A DNA stretch of 14,093 nt from an uncultured Oscillospiraceae bacterium. GTDB taxonomy: Bacteria; Bacillota; Clostridia; Oscillospirales; Acutalibacteraceae. Below, in pieces: positions 6,962 through 12,564 of this stretch. The notes beneath the pieces are model-generated. The model ran no database searches and was not told where the DNA came from. It saw nothing but the letters and a program-made list of their open reading frames with translations. Numbering within the stretch: the stretch's first letter is position 1; each line of letters begins with the position of its first letter. The stretch lies in the NCBI GenBank assembly GCA_900549755.1, contig URPQ01000051.1, forward strand, positions 1 through 14,093. The letters are read 5' to 3'. The position numbers and the translations under genes were made by a program.

Positions 6962-7246
6962 TTACTGCTCAACAGCGTAAATGCTGACCTGCTTGCGGTC
7001 TCTGCCTACGCGCTCGAACTTAACCTTGCCGTCCACCAAAGCGAACAGAGTGTCATCCGACCCGCGGCCTACGTTGTTGCCGGCGTGAATGTGAGTTCCT
7101 CTCTGACGAACGAGAATGTTGCCCGCCAAAACGAACTGCCCGTCCGCGCGCTTAACGCCGAGACGCTTTGACTCACTGTCACGGCCGTTCTTGGTAGAAC
7201 CCATACCTTTTTTATGAGCGAATAACTGTATATTTATCTTTAACAT
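6962..7246 (-). CDS. rpmA: 50S ribosomal protein L27, precursor with Prp-cleavable N-terminus
   Basis: A ribosomal large-subunit protein whose N-terminus reaches the peptidyl-transferase centre. The 94-residue precursor begins MLKINIQLFAHKKG: the first nine residues are the Firmicutes-type extension that Prp removes between F9 and A10, after which the mature AHKKGMGSTKNGRDSESKRLGVKR matches L27. The ATG at 7244-7246 has a GGAGG site 9 bases upstream and overlaps the prp stop (TGATG); an in-frame TTG three bases earlier is less likely. It is the last gene of rplU-prp-rpmA. Confidence 0.97.
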   Translation of the reverse strand: MLKINIQLFAHKKGMGSTKNGRDSESKRLGVKRADGQFVLAGNILVRQRGTHIHAGNNVGRGSDDTLFALVDGKVKFERVGRDRKQVSIYAVEQ

Positions 7247-7566
7247 CAATATGCACCTCCGATAATTACGATATTGCTGCCGTACTCTGCCGACAGCTCG
7301 CCTAAATGCAGCCGCAGCCCCTCTAAAACCGCACGGGTTTTATCGCAGGGGGTTGTAACCTCAAAGCGCATAGCGCCGTCCGATACGTCAGCCGCCGCTT
7401 TATCGCCTATTATTTCGGTTACTGTATTAGCCGCCATATACGCCGCGGAGGAAACCGCCGCGCAAACAATTTTGCCGAGCTCATCATCACAGTTTTTCGA
7501 GCTGTGACCCTTTATTTCAAAGCCGTAAAGCCCTTTTTCATCGGCAAAAAACCTAACCTTAGTCAT
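7246..7566 (-). CDS. prp: Ribosomal-processing cysteine protease Prp
   Basis: The protease that cleaves the N-terminal extension of L27. The 106-residue protein has the family's catalytic pair, histidine in IKGHSS (H21) and cysteine in IVCAAVSS (C35), and the usual length. It begins 2 bases after the rplU stop, and its own stop overlaps the rpmA start. The co-occurrence of this protease with an L27 carrying the INIQLF|AHKKG site is a complete, self-consistent processing system. Confidence 0.95.
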   Translation of the reverse strand: MTKVRFFADEKGLYGFEIKGHSSKNCDDELGKIVCAAVSSAAYMAANTVTEIIGDKAAADVSDGAMRFEVTTPCDKTRAVLEGLRLHLGELSAEYGSNIVIIGGAY

Positions 7567-7568
7567 AA

Positions 7569-7874
7569 TCAGCCTATTTCGCCGATCTGTACCTTAGTGT
7601 AGGGCTGTCTGTGACCCATCTTGCGGGAGCTGCTCTTCTTCGGCTTGTAAGTAAATACGGTTATTTTCTTACCCTTGCCGTTTTTCAGAACGGTACCCTT
7701 AACGAAAGCGTCCTTTACATAAGGCTTACCTACCTTTAAGGTCTTGTTGCAAACGGCAACAACCTTATCAAAGGTGATTTCCTCATCAGCCTCGGCGTTA
7801 AGCTTTTCAACATAAATTACGTCGCCGGTCTGAACACGGTACTGCTTTCCGCCTGTTTCGATAATTGCATACAT
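7569..7874 (-). CDS. rplU: 50S ribosomal protein L21
   Basis: Binds 23S rRNA in the large subunit. The 101-residue protein begins MYAIIETGGKQYRVQTGD, the hallmark of L21, and ends with the conserved GHRQPYTKVQI. The frame is open six codons further upstream, but the AGGTG ribosome binding site and the universally conserved MYAIIETGGKQYRV start fix the ATG at 7872-7874. It is first in the rplU-prp-rpmA operon, with a promoter and leader upstream. Confidence 0.97.
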   Translation of the reverse strand: MYAIIETGGKQYRVQTGDVIYVEKLNAEADEEITFDKVVAVCNKTLKVGKPYVKDAFVKGTVLKNGKGKKITVFTYKPKKSSSRKMGHRQPYTKVQIGEIG

Positions 7875-7955
7875 TTTTATTACACCTGCCAAATTCCAGT
7901 CTCGCTACGGTAGGCGTGCGCGAAAGCGCAGCTTACAAAGCCCACAATATGCGGC
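7875..7955 (-). ncRNA. rplU 5' leader, probable L21 autoregulatory leader RNA
   Basis: The stretch between the promoter at 7962-7990 and the rplU start is about 80 bases and GC-rich, with a small hairpin TGCGC-TTTC-GCGCA (7916-7929 region) and a downstream segment CCGTAGCGAGACTGG ahead of the ribosome binding site. Firmicutes commonly have an L21 leader that controls this operon. Position and structure fit, but I matched no covariance model. Confidence 0.5.
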
Positions 7956-7961
7956 TATATC

Positions 7962-7990
7962 ATTTTAGCACAAGCCCTTTTGTTTGTCAA
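7962..7990 (-). promoter_or_regulatory. Sigma-A-type promoter of rplU-prp-rpmA
   Basis: Minus strand TTGACA (7985-7990), 17-base spacer, TAAAAT (7962-7967). A perfect -35 and near-consensus -10 suit a highly expressed ribosomal operon. Confidence 0.85.
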
Positions 7991-8051
7991 GAAAAATTTG
8001 TACTTTCGCACACCCATTCCCCCTTACCACAATATTGTATTTTTTTAGCAT

Positions 8052-8975
8052 TTACAAATATTTACGTTTAGCATTGCAAACCTCGGTTATAAAACTGCTG
8101 TCAAACTCGGATAATTTATAGCCGCTGCGGTAAATCATAACATCCATATAGACCTTATCGTTATCCTTGCACTCCCGCTGTATCAAATCGTATTTTTTAT
8201 AGAGACTTTCCGGCACGGGCGATACCCACATAAACGAATCGGTAACCGATTGAAGAATCCTGAATTGACTGCCGCGCTCAAAAATATAAATATGCCTGTC
8301 CGCCCCGCCTGAAAGCTCCTCCTTTTTAACGTCCGTTAACGGAAGTGACGGCACATACGGGTCGGCGTGGCTTATTTCGGTATACGGCTTTAAATCCTTG
8401 CAGAATATTTCCCTCTTATTTGCCAGCGGGTTGTTCTCGGACATTAGCAAACGGTATTTAAAATCGGTTATAATTTCGGCGTTCAGGTGCTTTTCCTCAA
8501 ACATAGATTTAAAGTATTTTTCAAAAGTAACCTGAAAACGCACAATTCCGAGGTTATAGTCCCCCTTTACCACATTATTTACGGTGCGCCATGAATTTGT
8601 TTCCTTATAAAAAATCTCGGCTGGAATATCCTTTTTTATGACCTTGGCAAATTCCGCAAAGGCATATGAAATATAGCTTGCCCTCGGCACACAAACCGAA
8701 AAGCGCTGTTTCGGCTTGCGCCCGTTCTTATAAATATCCTCAACCTCCTCAACCTGGCTTATAATTCTTCTGGCATACTGCAAAAATTCCTCGCCCTCGG
8801 GGGTAATTGTTATTCCCTTGGAATTTCGGTTGAAAATAGTTATATTAAGATTTTCCTCAAGCTCCTTTATTGCGCGGGATAAATTTGGCTGCCCCATATA
8901 AAGATTTTCCGCCGCACGGCTTATTGATTTTGTGTTTGCAATTTCCACAGCATATTTCAAATGTAAAATATTCAC
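8052..8975 (-). CDS. LysR-family transcriptional regulator
   Basis: A 307-residue DNA-binding regulator. The N-terminal winged helix-turn-helix (residues about 4-62: LKYAVEIANTKSISRAAENLYMGQPNLSRAIKELEENLNITIFNRNSKGITIT) is typical, and the rest is a substrate-binding-like effector domain. The start is a GTG at 8973-8975, 17 bases after the GNAT stop, with GGGG/GAGGG upstream. LysR genes are usually divergent from their target; this one trails lexA-rnhA-queT-GNAT in the same direction, so its targets cannot be read from context. Confidence 0.92.
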   Translation of the reverse strand: MNILHLKYAVEIANTKSISRAAENLYMGQPNLSRAIKELEENLNITIFNRNSKGITITPEGEEFLQYARRIISQVEEVEDIYKNGRKPKQRFSVCVPRASYISYAFAEFAKVIKKDIPAEIFYKETNSWRTVNNVVKGDYNLGIVRFQVTFEKYFKSMFEEKHLNAEIITDFKYRLLMSENNPLANKREIFCKDLKPYTEISHADPYVPSLPLTDVKKEELSGGADRHIYIFERGSQFRILQSVTDSFMWVSPVPESLYKKYDLIQRECKDNDKVYMDVMIYRSGYKLSEFDSSFITEVCNAKRKYL

Positions 8976-8992
8976 GCCCTCAACCCCACTTT

Positions 8993-9537
8993 TTATAATT
9001 CCAGTCTCATATAAATAAGCTCCTGAAAGCCTGTTGTACGCGAGCGGAAGCCCTGCGGGTTCCTGCCGTATTCCTTAAATCCTAATTTTTCATAAAGCGC
9101 CACAGCCGATTTGTTTTCGGCAACCACATTAAGCTCCAGCTGCAAATAGCCCGCCGCCTTTGCACATTCTATGCAAGCGTCAGTCAGCGCCGAGCCTATG
9201 CCCAGCCCCCAGTATTCCTTTAATATTCCTATACCGAAGTCTGCGCGGTGGCTTATTTTGAATTTACCGCCCACAGCGTCAATCCCTGCCGTTCCGACTA
9301 TTTTGCCGTTTATTTCAGCCACAATTTCAATTTCGTTTTTACTCTCGGTTTTTCCTTTAAAAAATCCGATTCCTGCGCTGCGATAAAGCTGTTTTCATCG
9401 GGATAAGTAAGCATAAAATCAGTTTCGGCGTGCGTTAGGTTGAAAACCTCAAGCACCTGTTCCCCGTCATGCTCAGTGCCGTTTCTTAAAGTGCATATAT
9501 CACCGTTTTTAAGTGTAATTTTTTTATTGTAGATCAT
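8993..9537 (-). pseudogene. GNAT-family N-acetyltransferase, split by a -1 frameshift at T TTT TTA
   Basis: Two overlapping frames make one GNAT protein. The upstream frame (9537 to 9310) gives MIYNKKITLKNGDICTLRNG ... FIAAQESDFLKEK and then runs into a non-homologous tail. The -1 frame continues GKTESKNEIEIVAEINGKIVGTAGIDAV ... YWGLGIGSALTDACIECAKAAGYLQLELNVVAENKSAVALYEKLGF, including the acetyl-CoA-binding GLGIGSAL and the terminal ENKSAVALYEKLGF motif. The joint lies at GAT TTT TTA AAG, a canonical -1 slippery heptamer (T TTT TTA in frame) and also a 6-T run where one extra T restores the frame. The joined product is about 180 residues, the normal length. The start overlaps the queT stop (ATGA). 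It could be recoded, decayed or a consensus error. The substrate is unknown. Confidence 0.8.
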
Positions 9538-10070
9538 AGCCTATCACCGTTTTCGGGTTTTCTTTTAAAAAGCCCGTTTTTTTCTACAACTAAATAAAAG
9601 GGTATTCCCAGCCCCACGCAAACAACAAGTTCGCCGAGGCCTACCTGCAAAGCGGAAATTACAAAGCCCCACAGCAGGTTGCCCTCGGGCAGGAAGAATA
9701 TTGCGATTTCAAGCCCGATAACAAGCGCATTTATTATTACGGGCGGAAACATTGAAAGCAGAGGTATACCCCTGAATTTAATATTTCTGAAAAAAAAGGT
9801 AAGCAGCGCGGCGATAACCGTAGCCGAAGTGCCGAAAATCATATCAAGCGGGTTGAAGGACGCAATATTCGCAATAAAGCAACCGACCGCAACGCCGGGA
9901 ATTGCCGCGGATGTGAATACCGGCAAAATAGTAAGCACCTCTGAAACGCGGAACTGCACGGGACCGAAAGCAAGATTGAAAATATTGCTTAAAAATGTAA
10001 GGTCCACATACAAGGCGGCTATAATCGCGCCCGTTATTATGTAATTTATTCTTTCACGTGATTTGGACAT
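9534..10070 (-). CDS. queT: QueT-family ECF transporter S component (queuosine precursor uptake)
   Basis: An integral membrane substrate-binding component of an energy-coupling factor transporter, 178 residues with about five or six hydrophobic segments. The block AALYVDLTFLSNIFNLAFGPVQFRVSEVLTILPVFTSAAIPGVAVGCFIANI matches the QueT family signature (AALYV...LAFGPxQFRxSEALT...PAAIPG). It needs the shared EcfA/EcfT module, which is not in this window. It begins 4 bases after rnhA, so there is no room for a preQ1 riboswitch; transcription appears to come from the lexA promoter. The family assignment is firm; the substrate (a queuosine precursor) is family knowledge. Confidence 0.88.
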   Translation of the reverse strand: MSKSRERINYIITGAIIAALYVDLTFLSNIFNLAFGPVQFRVSEVLTILPVFTSAAIPGVAVGCFIANIASFNPLDMIFGTSATVIAALLTFFFRNIKFRGIPLLSMFPPVIINALVIGLEIAIFFLPEGNLLWGFVISALQVGLGELVVCVGLGIPFYLVVEKNGLFKRKPENGDRL

Positions 10071-10074
10071 TTCT

Positions 10075-10521
10075 CTACATCTCTTTCATATTTTTATAAT
10101 ATTCCACCGCAAGGCGGTCGCAGCGCTCGTTTTCGGCATGCCCCGCATGACCCTTTACCCACTCGATTTTAACCTCGTGTTTTTCTAAAAGCTCAAGCAG
10201 GCGTTCCCATAAATCGGAATTAAGCGCCGGCTTTTTATCGGACTTTATCCAGTTATTTTTCTGCCAGCTTTCCGCCCAGCCCTTAATAATCCCGTCGGCT
10301 ACGTATTTTGAATCGGTAACCAGTTTTACCACGCAGGGCTCTTTCAGTGCCTCAAGCCCCTTTATTGCGGCGGTAAGCTCCATTCGGTTATTTGTGGTTT
10401 CCTTTTCGCCGCCCGAAAGCTCCTTTTCGTGCTGACCGTAGCGCAAAACAACGCCCCACCCGCCGGGACCCGGATTTCCCGAGCACGCACCGTCGGTAAA
10501 AAGCTCAATGTATTTTTTCAT
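10075..10521 (-). CDS. rnhA: Ribonuclease HI
   Basis: Cleaves the RNA strand of RNA-DNA hybrids (R-loops, primers) in the cytoplasm. The 148-residue protein carries the four acidic catalytic residues, D10 (LFTDGACSGNPGPGG), E48 (NNRMELTAA), D70 (LVTDSKYV) and D135 (NERCDRLA), plus the histidine of VKGHAGH. The basic handle region WAESWQKNNWIKSDKKPAL is present. The ATG has a GAGGATAA site upstream, 12 bases after the lexA stop, and it is co-transcribed with lexA. Confidence 0.96.
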   Translation of the reverse strand: MKKYIELFTDGACSGNPGPGGWGVVLRYGQHEKELSGGEKETTNNRMELTAAIKGLEALKEPCVVKLVTDSKYVADGIIKGWAESWQKNNWIKSDKKPALNSDLWERLLELLEKHEVKIEWVKGHAGHAENERCDRLAVEYYKNMKEM

Positions 10522-10533
10522 AAATAATTATCC

Positions 10534-11121
10534 TCAATATTTCCTGAAACAGCCTATAACTTTTCCTATAACGTGCGGGTCTTCGGGGTAGATCGGCGAA
10601 TAATCGGGGTTTTCCGGCATAAAAATTATCTGCCCGTTTTTAATAAGCAGGCGCTTTACGGTAGCCTCGTCCCCGTCCATTCCTATAACAATATCCCCGT
10701 TTCGGCAGGTCAGGTTTTTATCCGCAATAATAATATCGCCGTCAAGTATTCCGGCGTCGCGCATTGAAAGCCCCGAAACACGCAGTGCAAAAAGCCCTTC
10801 GGAATTTTTTGAAGGGTACGGTATATAATCCTCAATTTCCTCAACCGCCAATATCGGCTGACCGGCGGTAATTCTGCCCACAACCGGCACAAGCGATGAA
10901 TCGTATTCCATATCAAGCCTTATTGCGCGGGAGGACTTCGCGTCCCTTACAATATACCCCTCGTCCTCCAAAATGCTCAGAATTGAATGGACGGTAGAGG
11001 TGGATTTTATTCCCGTGGCGGCGCATATTTCCCTTACAGTGGGCGGAAAACCGCCCGCCATTTCCTTTATAAGATAATTATATACAGCCAACTGCTTTTC
11101 GGTAAGCGGTGATTTAGACAT
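10534..11121 (-). CDS. lexA: LexA repressor of the SOS response
   Basis: A 195-residue self-cleaving repressor. The N-terminal winged helix (residues about 1-70, LTEKQLAVYNYLIKEMAGGFPPTVREICAATGIKSTSTVHSIL) binds DNA. The hinge carries the A86-G87 cleavage site (GRITAGQPIL), and the catalytic domain has S119 (SGLSMRDAGILDGD) and K156 (ATVKRLL). A perfect GAAC-N4-GTTC operator lies immediately upstream of the coding region, so it is autoregulated. It heads an unusually long, tightly packed string of genes: rnhA, queT, GNAT, lysR. Confidence 0.97.
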   Translation of the reverse strand: MSKSPLTEKQLAVYNYLIKEMAGGFPPTVREICAATGIKSTSTVHSILSILEDEGYIVRDAKSSRAIRLDMEYDSSLVPVVGRITAGQPILAVEEIEDYIPYPSKNSEGLFALRVSGLSMRDAGILDGDIIIADKNLTCRNGDIVIGMDGDEATVKRLLIKNGQIIFMPENPDYSPIYPEDPHVIGKVIGCFRKY

Positions 11122-11133
11122 TGTAAAACCTCC

Positions 11134-11145
11134 GAACTTTTGTTC
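11134..11145. promoter_or_regulatory. LexA operator (SOS box)
   Basis: GAACTTTTGTTC on the plus strand (GAACAAAAGTTC on the minus) is a perfect match to the Firmicutes GAAC-N4-GTTC operator. It lies 12 bases upstream of the lexA ATG, just past the -10 box, where a bound repressor would block transcription. Confidence 0.92.
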
Positions 11146-11150
11146 TTTTA

Positions 11151-11179
11151 ATTATACCATTATCAACCGTTTTGTGCAA
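11151..11179 (-). promoter_or_regulatory. Promoter of the lexA-rnhA-queT-GNAT-lysR operon
   Basis: Minus strand TTGCAC (11174-11179), 17-base spacer, TATAAT (11151-11156). It is directly followed by the LexA operator. No other clear promoter is seen between here and lysR, and gaps between the genes are 0 to 17 bases. Confidence 0.85.
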
Positions 11180-11206
11180 CTGTTTTTTTTAAGAACCGCG
11201 CACGCG

Positions 11207-11572
11207 TTATTTTTCCTTTTTACCGAAAAGCCCTATTTCACTTATACCTATAATTATTAACATTCCGCCGAAAATTTTCGCGGTTATATCCCCTCCCAGT
11301 AAATTTGTGAAAAGTAATCCTCCCGCGGTGCCCACAAGTCCCCAAGCGGCAATTTTCGCGACAAGCTTCCATTTAATTTGCTTTTTAAAACCGTAAACCG
11401 CAACGGCGGCTATTGCTATCGGAATAAAAAATAACAGGTTTATTCCCTGGCTTTTTAGCTGAGGCATATCGGTAAAAACCGATAGATAAATTATAAGAAC
11501 CGCGCCGCCGCCAAGACCCATTGCGCCGATAATTCCCGATAAAAGCCCTGCTAAAAGGGCTGCAATATTCAC
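11207..11572 (-). CDS. TauE/SafE-type membrane transporter, second half-gene
   Basis: A 121-residue membrane protein with about four hydrophobic segments and the family's glycine-rich first helix (LLSGIIGAMGLGGGAVLIIYL). It corresponds to one repeat of the usual two-repeat TauE/SafE (TSUP) sulfite/organosulfonate exporter, which is about 250 residues. The frame is open to 11632, but the GTG at 11570-11572 overlaps the upstream gene's stop as GTGA with CAGG ahead, so I start there. The two halves probably assemble in the membrane. The substrate is unknown. Confidence 0.85.
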   Translation of the reverse strand: MNIAALLAGLLSGIIGAMGLGGGAVLIIYLSVFTDMPQLKSQGINLLFFIPIAIAAVAVYGFKKQIKWKLVAKIAAWGLVGTAGGLLFTNLLGGDITAKIFGGMLIIIGISEIGLFGKKEK

Positions 11573-11934
11573 CTGAGCAGCAGGCGCACGCCTGCATATA
11601 TCATAAACCCGCCGAATATCCGTTTCAGCCACACCGAGGAAATTTTACGCATAATAAACGTTCCCAGCAGCGAGCCCGCAATTCCGCCCGGAATAAAAAT
11701 CAGCGAATCCTTAACCGAAACATACCCATTCACTAAATAAAGCACCGCCGATAAAACAGTTATCGGCAGTATAACCGCAACGGCGTTAGCGTGCGCTTGC
11801 TTGCGGTCAAGTCCTAATTTTTGCAAAAGCGGCACCGCAATCATTCCGCCGCCCGCCCCCAAAAGACCGTTAATAATACCTATAGCCAGCCCCGCGCCCG
11901 CCGTAAGCACGCCTTTCTTTTTAAAAAATTGCAT
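11569..11934 (-). CDS. TauE/SafE-type membrane transporter, first half-gene
   Basis: A 121-residue membrane protein: after MQFFKKKGVLTAG comes the family motif GIINGLLGAGGGMIAVPLL, then three more hydrophobic segments ending in GGFMIYAGVRLLLR. It is one TauE/SafE repeat and precedes its partner with a 4-base GTGA overlap, so the pair is co-translated. The ATG at 11932-11934 has a GGTGAT site; an in-frame TTG at 11988 would add 18 polar residues unlike the family. I see no convincing promoter upstream. Confidence 0.85.
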   Translation of the reverse strand: MQFFKKKGVLTAGAGLAIGIINGLLGAGGGMIAVPLLQKLGLDRKQAHANAVAVILPITVLSAVLYLVNGYVSVKDSLIFIPGGIAGSLLGTFIMRKISSVWLKRIFGGFMIYAGVRLLLR

Positions 11935-12043
11935 AATATCACCGAATGTATTTTTTCCTGTATTGCACTGTTTAATGCATATTTTCAATTATTTTATACA
12001 TTAGACAATACAATCAGAGTATATTTAAAACAGGCTTATTTGC

Positions 12044-12059
12044 CCGCCGAAAACGGCGG
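12044..12059. other. Small GC hairpin in the gap between the transporter pair and the tRNA promoter
   Basis: CCGCCG-AAAA-CGGCGG forms a 6-bp stem with a 4-base loop. No T-run follows on either strand, so it is a weak terminator at best. The rest of the 11935-12115 gap shows no further gene. Confidence 0.3.
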
Positions 12060-12115
12060 TTAATACCGCATATTTCGACTCGAAAAAAATAATTTAATTT
12101 TATAGTGTTTTTTAC

Positions 12116-12143
12116 TTGACAAATATAAAAATTGTGTTATAAT
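12116..12143 (+). promoter_or_regulatory. Promoter of the two-tRNA operon
   Basis: TTGACA (12116-12121), 16-base spacer, TATAAT (12138-12143), ending 15 bases before the first tRNA. Both boxes are perfect consensus. Confidence 0.88.
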
Positions 12144-12158
12144 ATATCTTGCTTGTTC

Positions 12159-12235
12159 GGACCATTAGCTCAGTTGGTTAGAGCAACCGGCTCATAACCG
12201 GTCGGTCCGCGGTTCGAGTCCGTGATGGTCCACCA
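12159..12235 (+). tRNA. tRNA with CAT anticodon (tRNA-Met elongator or tRNA-Ile2)
   Basis: A 77-base tRNA including an encoded CCA: acceptor GGACCAT/ATGGTCC, D-loop AGCTCAGTTGGTTAGAGC, anticodon CAT at 12193-12195 in a CTCATAA loop, T-arm GGTTCGAGTCC. It is not an initiator, because the 1-72 pair is matched. The GGACC acceptor and body resemble, from memory, the Bacillus tRNA-Ile2 whose C34 is changed to lysidine by TilS, so Ile2 is my preferred reading. An automatic tool may call it Met. Confidence 0.93.
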
Positions 12236-12256
12236 TAACAAGCATTTTTTTATTAT

Positions 12257-12332
12257 AGGGGTATAGCTCAGCTGGTAGAGCATCGGTCTCCAAAACCGAG
12301 TGCCGAGGGTTCGATCCCTTCTGCCCCTGCCA
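12257..12332 (+). tRNA. tRNA-Trp (CCA anticodon)
   Basis: A 76-base tRNA with encoded CCA: acceptor AGGGGTA/TGCCCCT, D-loop AGCTCAGCTGGTAGAGC, anticodon CCA at 12290-12292 in a CTCCAAA loop, T-arm GGGTTCGATCCCT, discriminator G. It lies 21 bases after the first tRNA under the same promoter. Its 3' end is a plausible attachment target for the integrase gene that follows. Confidence 0.96.
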
Positions 12333-12336
12333 GTGG

Positions 12337-12376
12337 AAAACGGCTCAACCGTGCAGTTTTGAGCCGTTTTTCTTTT
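12337..12376 (+). terminator. Rho-independent terminator of the tRNA operon
   Basis: A 12-bp stem (12337-12348 with 12359-12370, core CGGCTCAA/TTGAGCCG) with a 10-base loop, followed by TTTTTCTTTT. It begins 4 bases after the tRNA-Trp CCA. Confidence 0.88.
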
Positions 12377-12506
12377 GCTGTTTAAGATTAGCACACGGTC
12401 CGTTTTGCCGCATTTTGACGCCCGAAACAGGTGCGGATTTACCATCCGGCGGCATCCGCTTACAACGATTCCGTCTGTTACATCATCAATAAAGCATCAA
12501 AATTTT

Positions 12507-12540
12507 AGCTCCGACTGGATATCAGCCGGAGCTTTTCTTT
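12507..12540 (+). terminator. Second plus-oriented terminator between the tRNA operon and integrase
   Basis: Arms AGCTCCG and CGGAGCT (12507-12513 and 12527-12533), with an inner CTG/CAG pairing and one mismatch, are followed by TTTTCTTTG on the plus strand. A 9-bp inverted repeat, TCAAAATTT (12497-12505) and AAATTTTGA (12555-12563), flanks it. The 130 bases between the two terminators contain no gene. It is either an insulating terminator of the inserted element or the displaced chromosomal one. Confidence 0.6.
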
Positions 12541-12564
12541 GTTTACTGCGGTATAAATTTTGAC

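Noticed and set aside
7990..8051. Terminator between lysR and rplU
   Set aside because: The only symmetry (ACAATATTGT) is short, and on the minus strand it is preceded, not followed, by the T/A run.
10071..10074. preQ1 riboswitch ahead of queT
   Set aside because: Only 4 bases separate rnhA from queT, so there is no room for one.
12170..12445. 91-residue frame on the minus strand
   Set aside because: It is the antisense of the two tRNA genes, a well-known kind of false gene.
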